The notes below the pieces were generated by a model that worked only from the letters and a program-made list of their open reading frames with translations, had not been told where the DNA came from and did no database searches. A DNA stretch of 64,000 nucleotides from Panacagrimonas sp052386745 (GTDB taxonomy: Bacteria; Pseudomonadota; Gammaproteobacteria; Nevskiales; Nevskiaceae). Positions within the stretch are counted from its first letter, which is position 1. Each line of letters starts with the position of its first letter. Of the stretch, positions 1 through 7,686 are shown in pieces. The stretch covers positions 1-64,000 of the forward strand of contig JBQTJW010000016.1 of the NCBI GenBank assembly GCA_052386745.1, read 5' to 3'. A program made the position numbers and the translations under genes.

Positions 1-392
1 CCGTACTGCACGCTGTCCCCTGGAAGGAAACCCTGCTGCTGATGGCCGCCAATGTCTGCTGGGTCGTTGCCTACGACACGTTCTACGCGATGACCGACCG
101 CGCCGATGACCTGAAGATCGGCGTGAAATCGTCCGCCATCTGGTTCGGAAAATTCGATCGCCTCATCACTGCCCTGCTCCAGCTCGCCACGCTGCTGTTG
201 CTGGTCTGGGCGGGTGAGGCGCGCGGTGCCTGTTACTTCGTGGGCATCGGCGTGGCCGCGGGGCTCGCGCTGCACCAGCAACGGATGGTCCGCGATCGCG
301 ATCCGGCGCGCTGCTTCGCGGCGTTCCTGGCCAATCATTATTTCGGCGCTGCCGTCTTCCTGGGCATTGCCGTGGACGCGCTCGTTTCATGA
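1..392 (+). CDS. ubiA: 4-hydroxybenzoate polyprenyltransferase, C-terminal part
   Basis: C-terminal third of the integral-membrane prenyltransferase that attaches the polyprenyl tail to 4-hydroxybenzoate in ubiquinone synthesis. The gene enters from the left edge; the reading frame is open from base 3. Seen: the family's second Asp-rich region, YDTFYAMTDRADDLKIGVKS, followed by two hydrophobic helices. The stop overlaps the start of the next gene by 4 bases (ATGA), so the two are probably cotranscribed. The family call is firm; only the 5' part is missing. Confidence 0.93.
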   Translation, partial: VLHAVPWKETLLLMAANVCWVVAYDTFYAMTDRADDLKIGVKSSAIWFGKFDRLITALLQLATLLLLVWAGEARGACYFVGIGVAAGLALHQQRMVRDRDPARCFAAFLANHYFGAAVFLGIAVDALVS

Positions 393-1288
393 ACGGCCTG
401 CCCCATGTTCATCGCCTGCTGTCGGCCGTCGGCTTCCTGCTGGTGGGGTGCAGCTCGCATTTCGGCAAGCCGGTGGAGCCCGATTCGGCGCAGGTGATCA
501 CGAAGTTCGACGTGATTCGCGACGTGGTATTCACCCCGAAGGACTGGCCGCAGAAGCTGCTGGCCGACGTCTACGTTCCGCGCGGCGAAGGACCCTGGCC
601 CGGGGTGCTGGTGATTCACGGCGGTGGCTGGGAGTCGGGCGATCGGGCGCAGGTGAGCTCCATCGCCGAGCGCCTTGCCAGGCGCGGGTTCGTGGCGTTC
701 AACACCACCTACCGATTCGCCCCCGAATACCGGTTTCCCGCGCAGCTCCAGGACGTGCAGCTCGCGCTGCGCTGGATGCAGGACCATGCGGCGGATTACC
801 GCATGCGGCCGGAGCGGATCGGGACCTTCGGCTATTCGGCGGGAGGGCATCTAGCCGCGCTGCTGGGCCTGGTTTCGCCCGGCGACCCCCTCGCCGCCAC
901 ACCGCGCCCCGCGGCCATCGTGGCGGGCGGCGCGCCCAGCGATTTCACCAAGTTCCCCGGCGGAACCCTGGTGCCGCAACTGATGGGCACGACCCTGCAG
1001 AAGGATATCGACGCCTACCGCCGCGTCTCGCCCGTCAGCCACGTCAGCAGCGACGATCCGCCCACCTTTCTGTACCACGGCGGTGCGGATGCGCTGGTGT
1101 CGGTCGACCACGCCGAAGACCTGAACGCGGCGCTGGTGAAGGCCGGCGTACGCAGCGAGCTGTTCATCCTGCGGGGGCGCGGCCACATCGCCGCGTTCCT
1201 GACCGACGGCCCAGCATTCGCCGCCGCTGCCACATTCCTGGATCGGAACCTGCGCGCGGCGCCAGCCGCCACCGCCGCCGCACGCTGA
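389..1288 (+). CDS. alpha/beta hydrolase, predicted lipoprotein (BD-FAE/esterase-like)
   Basis: Predicted exported esterase or deacetylase of the alpha/beta hydrolase fold, 299 residues. Seen: an N-terminal hydrophobic segment with a lipobox ending at Cys21 (LLVGC), an oxyanion-hole HGGGW at about 77-81, a nucleophile elbow GYSAGG with Ser near 150, and a C-terminal RGRGHIAAF that supplies the likely catalytic His. The lipoprotein signal suggests membrane anchoring on the periplasmic side. It overlaps ubiA by 4 bases but has no obvious link to quinone synthesis. The substrate cannot be read from sequence. Confidence 0.85.
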   Translation: MNGLPHVHRLLSAVGFLLVGCSSHFGKPVEPDSAQVITKFDVIRDVVFTPKDWPQKLLADVYVPRGEGPWPGVLVIHGGGWESGDRAQVSSIAERLARRGFVAFNTTYRFAPEYRFPAQLQDVQLALRWMQDHAADYRMRPERIGTFGYSAGGHLAALLGLVSPGDPLAATPRPAAIVAGGAPSDFTKFPGGTLVPQLMGTTLQKDIDAYRRVSPVSHVSSDDPPTFLYHGGADALVSVDHAEDLNAALVKAGVRSELFILRGRGHIAAFLTDGPAFAAAATFLDRNLRAAPAATAAAR

Positions 1289-1357
1289 ACGAGGCCCGGA
1301 AGCCCGGACAGGCAGCCGGGCGCTGCCGGGCAACGCGGGTGGCGTGGGGCTCCGGCC

Positions 1358-2371
1358 TTACCGGTCGCGGAACTGGGACTCGGCCCGCTCGTCCTGTCCC
1401 TTGATGTCGACGCACACGGTTGCCGTGGGCCGGGCCAGCAGCCGCGCAATCCCGATCGGCTCGCCGGTCTTCTCGCAGTAGCCGTATTCGCGGTCACGGA
1501 TGCGGCGCAGCGCGTCGTCGATCTTCTTCAGCAGCAGCGACTCGCGCTCCCGCAGCCGCAGGTCCAGCCAGTGCTCCTCTTCCGCGGTTGCGCGGTCGGC
1601 AGGATCGGCAAACACCTCGCGCTGGTGCAGGCGTTCCTTCACGTCGAGCTCCCGCGCCAGGACTTCGCTGCGCATGCCCAGCAGCCGCGCCTGGAAGAAG
1701 GCCAGCTGGCTCTCGTTCATGTAAGCGGACTCGGGCGCCTTGCGGATCTCCTCCTCGGTGAGGGCGGCCACTGCCTCGAAATTGCTTGCAACCGGGGGTT
1801 TCATTTTGGCTTTCTCAAAAGGGGGTGGTGAAGCGCCCTCCGCCGGGCGGGTCATGACCGACACGCCACCCGTCTGGGCACGATGGCTAACCGCGACAGC
1901 GCGTCGGCGCGGCGCTGCTGGCGGTGCCGCCTTGATCTGGCTGGAGGATGCTTTTCCGACGGCGGGCCTGGCCGAGGCGGCCTTGGTCCCTACCGGGGTC
2001 ACTTTCTTCGCGGGCGCCTTCTTTCCGACTGCTTTCGCAACCGGAGCGGCATGCGCGTTCTTCGCCGCGGATTTCCTCGGGGCTTCCTTGGCCGGGGCGT
2101 TCTTGCCGGGTTCGGACTTCTGCGCTCCCTTCTTCGGAGCAGCCTTCCTGACCGCCGCCACGACCTTCTCGATCGTGCTCCGCGCAAAGCCGCGAGTGAC
2201 CCCTGCCTTCGCACTACCCTTGGTGGCCGCCGCCTTGGCTGGCGGCTTGGCGGGCGCGATTTTCGCGGTTTTCCCCGCCGCCGGCTTGGCCGACGATTTT
2301 TTGGCGACGGGCTTCCCGGCCGCCGCTTTGGGCTTCGTTGCGGCCTTCTTGGTTCCCTTGGACTGCGCCAT
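1358..2371 (-). CDS. dksA: DksA/TraR family RNA polymerase-binding protein with long Lys/Ala-rich N-terminal tail
   Basis: DksA binds the RNA polymerase secondary channel and, with ppGpp, reprograms transcription. This protein has 337 residues against about 150 in E. coli. Residues 1 to about 195 are a low-complexity tail of AAKP/KKAPAK-type motifs that looks like a histone H1 C-terminus. The DksA part follows: a coiled coil whose tip carries DPADRATAEEE (the DxxDxA signature), then the zinc-finger region YGYCEKTGEPIGI...TVCVDIK. Only the first and third of the four usual cysteines remain; the others are Thr and Ile. A good ribosome-binding site (CGGAG) precedes ATG 2371. The tail may bind DNA, by inference. 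Confidence 0.9.
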   Translation of the reverse strand: MAQSKGTKKAATKPKAAAGKPVAKKSSAKPAAGKTAKIAPAKPPAKAAATKGSAKAGVTRGFARSTIEKVVAAVRKAAPKKGAQKSEPGKNAPAKEAPRKSAAKNAHAAPVAKAVGKKAPAKKVTPVGTKAASARPAVGKASSSQIKAAPPAAPRRRAVAVSHRAQTGGVSVMTRPAEGASPPPFEKAKMKPPVASNFEAVAALTEEEIRKAPESAYMNESQLAFFQARLLGMRSEVLARELDVKERLHQREVFADPADRATAEEEHWLDLRLRERESLLLKKIDDALRRIRDREYGYCEKTGEPIGIARLLARPTATVCVDIKGQDERAESQFRDR

Positions 2372-2534
2372 GCATTCTCTCCGGAGGCATTTACAATCAG
2401 GGGCTCGACTCGCCGGGGCGTATTCCCCTTAAATCTCAAGCAGGAAAACAGACCGGTGCAAGCTTCCGCCACCCCAACAATCCCGAATTCTCGCACAACT
2501 GGTTTGACCATCGCGCAACCATCAGAGCCCGCTC

Positions 2535-3569
2535 GTGCAGCCCACGCATGAAACCCTGCAAGGCCTGATTCCGCTCGATTCCCTGCGCGCCGAAAGCCGG
2601 GCGCATCTGGCGCGCACGGCCATCGTGCAGAACCATGGCGTCGGCCAGGTCCTCGCCGAGGGCACGGCCGCGACCGATCAGGCCCTGTACCTGCTGGAAG
2701 GATCGGTCGAACTCCTCGACGCCGATGATGAGGTCAAGGCGAGGATGAATGCGGGCAGTCCCGAAGCACTGCGGCGGCTCCCGGGGCAGGCTCACGGCGT
2801 GTCCAGAATTCGATGTACCACCAACGTCCGCTGCCTCGTGGTCAATGGCCGCCTGCTCGACGTCATGCTGACCTGGGACCAGTCCGACATGCTCGAAGTG
2901 GGGGTTGTGGAAGCCGAATCGCGCTGCGAGTCTGACGACTGGATGATGCGCCTGCTGCATACCCGGGCGTTCCAGATGGTGCCTCCCGCCAACCTCCAGG
3001 CCATTTTCCTGCGCATGGAACGCATTGCCGTCACGGCCGGCGAGATCGTGGTCCGGCAGGGCGACGAGGGCGATTACTTTTACGTCATCGTCGACGGCCG
3101 GTGCATCGTCACCCGCGAGCGCCCCGGGCAGAAATCCGTGCGCCTGGCCGACCTCGAAGCCGGCGATAGCTTCGGGGAGGAAGCCCTGATCTCCGATGCC
3201 CCGCGCAACGCGACCGTCACCCTGCTGACCGGCGGCTGCCTCATGCGGCTGGCCAAGCGCGATTTCAACGCCCTGCTCGAGGAACCGCTGACGCGGCGGC
3301 TGTCATTCGCAGAGGCCAACGCCCTGGTGCGCGCCGGCAAAGCCCGGTACCTGGACGTGCGGCTTCCCAGCGAATTCGGGGCCTACGCGTTGCCGGACAG
3401 TCTCAACATTCCGCTCTACATGCTGCGCCTGCGCCTGCCGCCGCAGGACGCGGGCAGCGCGTACGTCTGTGTCTGCGATACCGGGCGGCGCAGCGCGGTC
3501 GCCTCGTTCGTGCTCACGCAGAAAGGCTACGAAGCCTACCTGCTCGCCGACGGCATCGGCATCAGCTGA
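2535..3569 (+). CDS. cyclic nucleotide-binding protein with C-terminal rhodanese domain
   Basis: Multidomain cytoplasmic protein of 344 residues with a GTG start. A degenerate cNMP-binding-like domain occupies about 15-125. A second one at about 150-255 has an intact phosphate-binding cassette, FGEEALISDAPRNATV, with the Glu and Arg used by cAMP-binding proteins. The C-terminus (about 262-344) is a rhodanese domain with LDVRLPSEF and an active-site loop CDTGRRS carrying the catalytic Cys. It has no DNA-binding domain, so it is not a CRP-type regulator. It is divergent from dksA (163-base gap) and convergent with pilZ. A sensor linking cyclic nucleotide to sulfur or persulfide chemistry is inference. 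Confidence 0.85.
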   Translation: MQPTHETLQGLIPLDSLRAESRAHLARTAIVQNHGVGQVLAEGTAATDQALYLLEGSVELLDADDEVKARMNAGSPEALRRLPGQAHGVSRIRCTTNVRCLVVNGRLLDVMLTWDQSDMLEVGVVEAESRCESDDWMMRLLHTRAFQMVPPANLQAIFLRMERIAVTAGEIVVRQGDEGDYFYVIVDGRCIVTRERPGQKSVRLADLEAGDSFGEEALISDAPRNATVTLLTGGCLMRLAKRDFNALLEEPLTRRLSFAEANALVRAGKARYLDVRLPSEFGAYALPDSLNIPLYMLRLRLPPQDAGSAYVCVCDTGRRSAVASFVLTQKGYEAYLLADGIGIS

Positions 3570-3593
3570 AAGCCGGCTGTGGCGACTCGGCCG

Positions 3594-3956
3594 TCACATG
3601 GTCTGCGTCGGCCGGTCCGCGTTGGCGGCACCGGCCAGCTGTGATTCGATCTTGCGCTGGGTGATGCCGGCGTCCTGAAGGCTGAACTGCACCCCGATCC
3701 CCTGCACGCGACGGCCCTGGGCGGCGCGTGGCGTCACCCACACCACCTTGCCCGCCACAGGTAGACGTTCCGAACTGTCGGTCAGCGTCAGCAGGATGAA
3801 CACCTCGTCGCCCAGCCGGTAGTCCTTGTTGGTGGGGATGAACAGCCCCCCGTTCTTCAAGAACGGCATGTACGCCGCGAACAGGGCGCTCTTGTCCTTG
3901 ACGTTGAGGGTGAGAATGCCCGGCTGCGTGTTGCCGGGCCGCAGTGTCGAGCTCAT
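3594..3956 (-). CDS. pilZ: type IV pilus assembly protein PilZ
   Basis: Small cytoplasmic protein of 120 residues needed for type IV pilus assembly; in xanthomonads it acts through FimX and the PilB ATPase (family knowledge). Seen: an N-terminus resembling ILTLNVKDKSALFAAYMPF, then NGGLFIPTNKDYRLGDEVF, VAGKVVWVTP and GIGVQF. The c-di-GMP motifs RxxxR and D/NxSxxG are absent, as is typical of this branch. The start ATG at 3956 overlaps the holB stop by 4 bases, so translation is probably coupled. The holB-pilZ order is also seen in Pseudomonas and Xanthomonas. Confidence 0.93.
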   Translation of the reverse strand: MSSTLRPGNTQPGILTLNVKDKSALFAAYMPFLKNGGLFIPTNKDYRLGDEVFILLTLTDSSERLPVAGKVVWVTPRAAQGRRVQGIGVQFSLQDAGITQRKIESQLAGAANADRPTQTM

Positions 3957-4966
3957 GCGGCGCGTGGGGTGCTGTTCGATTCCGGCTGGCCGGCCCGGTG
4001 CCACCAGGAAATCATAAGAGATTCGATCAGCAGCTGGGCATTGGCATTGGCGCGTAGGCGGACCTGCGATTCGATGGCCTCGGCCACCAGCGGTTCGATC
4101 TGTCCCGCCCCCAGCCGTGGCGCGATGCGGTCGATCCGTGGATCGCGATCCGCGGCTCCGGCCAGCGCCCGCAGCACGTCGTGCAACAGAGCTAGATACG
4201 TCCGGATCCAGCGCTCGGCATCGTCCTTCGGGACACGCGCTGCCACGCTCAGGGGATCGGTCCGGCGCTCCGCCAGTTCCAGCAGTGCCGCACGCCAGGT
4301 GTCGCGCTGGCAGATGTCCCCGGACTCCACGGCCTCCAGCGCAGAAACCGGCGCCCCGCCGGACTGGCGCAGGGCGGCGTGCGCGTCCACATCCGGCGCC
4401 AACTGCCGGAGCCATCGCAACGCCACGTCCGTCGAGGGCAACGGGAACGACACCCGCTGGCAGCGGCTGCGCAGGGTCGGCGCCAGGGCCATGGGCCGCT
4501 CCGAGATCAGCAGAATGAAGCATCCCGCGGGCGGCTCTTCCACCGTCTTGAGCACGGCGTTGATGCCGCTGATGTTCAGGGCGTCCGCGGGGTCGATCAC
4601 CACCACCCGCGACTGCCCGTAATGGCTCGACAGCGCGAGCCGCTCCATCGCCGCGCGCAGCTGTTCCATGGAGATGTCGCGCTTCTCGCGCTCGGTCTTC
4701 TCGTTGATCTCGCGGCTCAGCCAGATCAGGTTGGGGTGGCTGCCCGCCGCGAGCTGCGTGCAGCTGCGGCAGCGACCACAGCCGGTGCCATCATCGTGCC
4801 GATCCTCGCAGAGCAAGCCGGTGGCAAGGCTCCTGGCAAAGTGCCGCTTGCCCACCCCCTGTGGCCCCGCCAGGAGCAGGGCGTGACCCAGTCGCCCGGC
4901 GCGGATCGCAAGCTGGGTGCGTGCCCAGGTCTCGGCGTGCCAGGGAAGCATCTCGGAAAGAGCCAT
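3953..4966 (-). CDS. holB: DNA polymerase III delta' subunit
   Basis: AAA+ clamp-loader subunit that helps open and load the sliding clamp, 337 residues. Seen: the P-loop LLAGPQGVGKRHFAR; a zinc module with Cys pairs (CEDRHDDGTGCGRCRSC); HPNLIWL; a Walker B-like VVVIDPADALN; and the sensor region LKTVEEPPAGCFILLISE with RSRCQ. ATG 4966 (MALSEMLPWH) was chosen because the family usually starts with a short Pro-Trp segment; the open frame runs 555 bases further upstream without homology. It is coupled to pilZ. The usual upstream partner tmk is not here. Confidence 0.93.
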   Translation of the reverse strand: MALSEMLPWHAETWARTQLAIRAGRLGHALLLAGPQGVGKRHFARSLATGLLCEDRHDDGTGCGRCRSCTQLAAGSHPNLIWLSREINEKTEREKRDISMEQLRAAMERLALSSHYGQSRVVVIDPADALNISGINAVLKTVEEPPAGCFILLISERPMALAPTLRSRCQRVSFPLPSTDVALRWLRQLAPDVDAHAALRQSGGAPVSALEAVESGDICQRDTWRAALLELAERRTDPLSVAARVPKDDAERWIRTYLALLHDVLRALAGAADRDPRIDRIAPRLGAGQIEPLVAEAIESQVRLRANANAQLLIESLMISWWHRAGQPESNSTPRAA

Positions 4967-5145
4967 CAGGCGCGCCGCCCGCTCAGCCCAGCCCGCGAGC
5001 CGGGGCGAATCGGCAGAACCGGACCGCTTCCGTCGCCGCTGCTGCGTGGCGCTCTGCCACTGCATGGCGCCCTGCCCCAGGCAGGCAGACCGAATGCTTT
5101 GGACCAGAGGAACGGGGCGGACATTTACGCATGATATCAGCGGCG

Positions 5146-5346
5146 TCATGGACGCCTTGGCCAGCCTCTGGAGACAGGTCCCGGCGCAGACGGCACCTCC
5201 GCCGGAACCTCGACCGGCGGACTCATCGGCACTTCCTCGGGCCTCGGCAAGGGGTGCTCGCGCGGCGGCACTTCCGGTGAGGGTTGATGCCCAGGCACAC
5301 CGCCGGGCGACTGGGTGGAATTCTTGAATTTCTGGTCGACTGTCAT
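5146..5346 (-). CDS. small proline/glutamate-rich hypothetical protein
   Basis: Predicted 66-residue protein starting MTVDQKFKNSTQ. It is dominated by PPRE/PEEVP/PPVEVP repeats, which suggests an extended polyproline-type chain without a globular domain. There is no signal peptide or membrane segment. A CGGAG sits about 11 bases before ATG 5346. It lies on the holB strand, 179 bases upstream of holB. Small Pro-rich proteins of this look occur in xanthomonads, but no function is known to me. That it is a real gene is likely but not certain. Confidence 0.55.
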   Translation of the reverse strand: MTVDQKFKNSTQSPGGVPGHQPSPEVPPREHPLPRPEEVPMSPPVEVPAEVPSAPGPVSRGWPRRP

Positions 5347-5729
5347 GTGTCCGGGCTCCGGGTGAGGGCAGGAAGCCGGCGGCTGCGGACGACCTGCCCT
5401 GGACCACCACAGATCGCGTTCTCCACCCAGGCCTCCCACGGGATTCAGCCGATGGCAGCAAGGCGCTCTCCCGCACCCAGCACTCCCCGCTTCCATCCTC
5501 GCGGGAGAGTGGGCGCTTCAAGGGAATGCTCAGTACACGAACGGGACGATGCGGTAGCGCACCTCGGCCCGGTACGCAGCATAGGCGTCGCCCATTTCAC
5601 TGCCGGCCAGCGACGCTTCCTCGCGGTGCATCCTTACGGCCTGGCACAGGTAGAAATTCCAACTTGAGCCTTTGCGCTGCTCCCCGATTGCCGTAGCCTT
5701 GCCGCCCCCGATCCGCTGGACCGCAGCTC
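5347..5729. other. 383-base intergenic stretch with a methyltransferase remnant
   Basis: This gap lies between the divergent Pro-rich gene and the CYTH gene. The right half contains a short remnant of a membrane methyltransferase on the minus strand (listed separately, 5530-5667). The left half shows no open frame that resembles a protein and no clear hairpin terminator. Promoters for both flanking genes are expected here, but no convincing -35/-10 pair was found. Confidence 0.5.
5530..5667 (-). pseudogene. C-terminal remnant of an isoprenylcysteine methyltransferase-like protein
   Basis: Reading the minus strand into a TGA at 5532-5530 gives a 45-residue tail containing NFYLCQAVRMHREEASLAGS and ending AAYRAEVRYRIVPFVY. 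This resembles the last part of ICMT/phospholipid methyltransferase-type membrane enzymes (EEA...L...YAAYRARV...P). Upstream of about 5667 the frame stays open but no longer resembles the family and runs into the CYTH gene's 5' region. The remnant therefore looks like the end of a gene whose front was lost. The family call is inference from a short match. Confidence 0.4.
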
Positions 5730-6218
5730 ATGGCGCTGGAAATCGAACGCAAGTTCCTGCTCGCGAATGATCGCTGGCGCAGCGAGGTGCAGGGCAGCCG
5801 GGTGATGCGCCAGGGTTACCTGGGTGGCACCGACGGGCGCGCTTCCATACGCGTGCGAGTGCAGTCGGACGTGGCGCATCTCAACGTGAAGGCCGCGGTG
5901 ATCGGCGCGGCACGCGCGGAGTACGAGTACGCCATTCCCATGGACGGCGCGCTGGAGATGCTGGACCGGCTGTGCATCGGCTGCATCGACAAGACGCGGC
6001 ACGAAGTGCTGCGCGACGGCCTGACCTGGGAGATCGACGAGTTCCACGGCGACAACGCCGGCCTGGTCGTGGCCGAGATGGAGCTGGACGATGTCGCTCA
6101 GGAATTTGCGCGGCCGGAGTGGCTGGGGCCCGAGGTCACGGACGAGCGACGCTACTACAACCATAGCCTTTCGCTCGCGCCGTTCCAGAGCTGGACGGAG
6201 GCCGCGCGTGCACCTTGA
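5730..6218 (+). CDS. CYTH domain protein (triphosphate tunnel family)
   Basis: Triphosphate tunnel metalloenzyme of 162 residues. Seen: the N-terminal ExExK signature EIERKF, which binds metal and triphosphate; a run of charged strands (ASIRVRVQSD, LNVKAA, EYEYAIPM, WEIDEFHGDN, VVAEMELDD); and a C-terminal VTDERRYYNHSL. Bacterial members usually hydrolyse inorganic triphosphate; adenylate cyclase activity occurs in some relatives. Its end overlaps the L,D-transpeptidase start by 11 bases, so it probably heads the operon running to the phosphorylase at 8983. Confidence 0.88.
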   Translation: MALEIERKFLLANDRWRSEVQGSRVMRQGYLGGTDGRASIRVRVQSDVAHLNVKAAVIGAARAEYEYAIPMDGALEMLDRLCIGCIDKTRHEVLRDGLTWEIDEFHGDNAGLVVAEMELDDVAQEFARPEWLGPEVTDERRYYNHSLSLAPFQSWTEAARAP

Positions 6219-6684
6219 GATCGACCTGCGTCGGCAGAGACTGCTTCTCTGGAACGAGGGTCGCGCGGTGAGCGAATGCAGCGTGTCCACCGGCGGCAAT
6301 GGCATCGGCGAGATCAACGGCTCGGGCTGCACCCCGCGCGGGCGCCACGTGGTGCGCGCAAAGATCGGCGCGGGCCAGCCTGCCGGCGCGGTGCTGGTGC
6401 GGCGCCGTCCCACCGGCGAGATCTGGACGCCGCAGCTGCACGCCGCGTTTCCCGGCCGCGACTGGATCCTGACGCGCATCCTGTGGCTGTCCGGCACGGA
6501 AGTCGGGCGCAACCGCCTGGGCTGTGTGGACACTTTCCGGCGCTACATCTACCTCCACGGCACGCCGCCGACCACGCGCCTGGGCGCGCCCGGCTCCAAG
6601 GGCTGCATCCGCATGGCCAACGACGACATCCTGGCCTTGTTCGACCGCCTGCCGACGGGCGCCGAAGTCGACCTCCACGAATAA
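6208..6684 (+). CDS. L,D-transpeptidase (YkuD domain)
   Basis: Single-domain YkuD protein of 158 residues. Seen: an N-terminal strand region LEIDLRRQRLLLWNEG and the catalytic motif YIYLHGTPPTTRLGAPGSKG followed by CIRM, with the His, Ser/Gly spacing and nucleophilic Cys of L,D-transpeptidases. These enzymes cross-link or edit peptidoglycan stems. No signal peptide is visible with the GTG start at 6208, which is chosen because it is the first start giving only family-like sequence. Either it is cytoplasmic or export uses another route. It sits between the CYTH gene and nagZ. Confidence 0.85.
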   Translation: MHLEIDLRRQRLLLWNEGRAVSECSVSTGGNGIGEINGSGCTPRGRHVVRAKIGAGQPAGAVLVRRRPTGEIWTPQLHAAFPGRDWILTRILWLSGTEVGRNRLGCVDTFRRYIYLHGTPPTTRLGAPGSKGCIRMANDDILALFDRLPTGAEVDLHE

Positions 6685-6702
6685 TTCACCGGAACCTGGC
6701 CA

Positions 6703-7686
6703 ATGGCAGCGACGCACGCAGACGCCCTGATCGGCCCCCTGATGCTCGACGTGGGCGGCCTGGAACTGACCGCGGAGGATCGCGAACTGCTCGTGCATCC
6801 CCTGGTGGGCGGGCTGATCCTGTTCAGCCGCAACTACCACGATCGCGCCCAGTTGCAGGCCCTGTGCGACGACCTGCTGTCCCTGCCGCGCCCGGCCCGG
6901 CTGCTGCTGGCGGTCGACCACGAGGGCGGCCGCGTGCAGCGGTTCCGCGATGGCTTCACGCGCATTCCGCCCATGCGCAGCCTGGGCCAGCAGTACGCAC
7001 AGAACGCCAAGGCGGCGCGCGACGCGGCCGAGGCGCACGGCCACACCATCGGCGCCGAGTTGGGCGCGTTCGGCATCGACCTGTGCTTTGCGCCGGTGCT
7101 GGACCGTGACATCGGCGTGTCCGGCGTGATCGGCGACCGCGCGTTCGCCTCGGACCTGGCGGTGCTGGTGGACCTGGCACGCGCCTTCCGTGCAGGCCTC
7201 AACCGCGCCGGCATGGCCGCCACCGGCAAGCACTTTCCCGGGCATAGCGCCGTGGCGGCCGACTCGCACCTGGAACTGCCGGAAGACCCGCGGCCGCTGG
7301 ACGAAATCGAGCGCACCGAACTCGCGCCGTTCAAGGCGCTGATCGAGGACGGCATCGAGTCGCTGATGATGGCGCACGTGCGTTACCCGGCGGTGGACCA
7401 CATCCCGGCCTCGCTGTCCCGCACCTGGATCGAAAACTACCTGCGCGGCACGCTCGGCTTCGGCAATGCCCTGTTCTGCGACGACCTGTCCATGAACGGC
7501 GCGGCGGTGATCGGCAGCATGGCCGAGCGCGCGCGCCTGGCGCTGTCATCGGGCTGCGACATGCTTCCGGTATGCAACGACCGCGCGGCCTCGGTGAAGC
7601 TCATCGACGACCTGCGCGACATCCACCCGGACGCGGCGGCCAGCCGGCGCCTGGCCAGACTCTATCGACAGGAGGGCCCGCGATGA
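6703..7686 (+). CDS. nagZ: beta-N-acetylhexosaminidase NagZ
   Basis: Cytoplasmic glycoside hydrolase family 3 enzyme that removes GlcNAc from GlcNAc-anhydroMurNAc peptides in cell-wall recycling. Length 327, normal for the family. Seen: GGLILFSRNY, VDHEGGRVQRF, the ATGKHFPGHSAVAADSH catalytic loop, LMMAHVRYPAVD and FCDDLSMNGA containing the nucleophile Asp. The stop overlaps the next gene by 4 bases (ATGA). An AmpG-like transporter that could feed it lies far away at 62.2 kb. Confidence 0.96.
   Translation: MAATHADALIGPLMLDVGGLELTAEDRELLVHPLVGGLILFSRNYHDRAQLQALCDDLLSLPRPARLLLAVDHEGGRVQRFRDGFTRIPPMRSLGQQYAQNAKAARDAAEAHGHTIGAELGAFGIDLCFAPVLDRDIGVSGVIGDRAFASDLAVLVDLARAFRAGLNRAGMAATGKHFPGHSAVAADSHLELPEDPRPLDEIERTELAPFKALIEDGIESLMMAHVRYPAVDHIPASLSRTWIENYLRGTLGFGNALFCDDLSMNGAAVIGSMAERARLALSSGCDMLPVCNDRAASVKLIDDLRDIHPDAAASRRLARLYRQEGPR

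Noticed and set aside
1740..2551. Plus-strand frames of about 220-230 residues opposite dksA
   Set aside because: They are mirror readings of the Lys/Ala-rich repeat tail and have no independent support.
4967..5521. In-frame N-terminal extension of holB
   Set aside because: The extra residues show no similarity, and the clamp-loader N-terminus begins at MALSEMLPWH.
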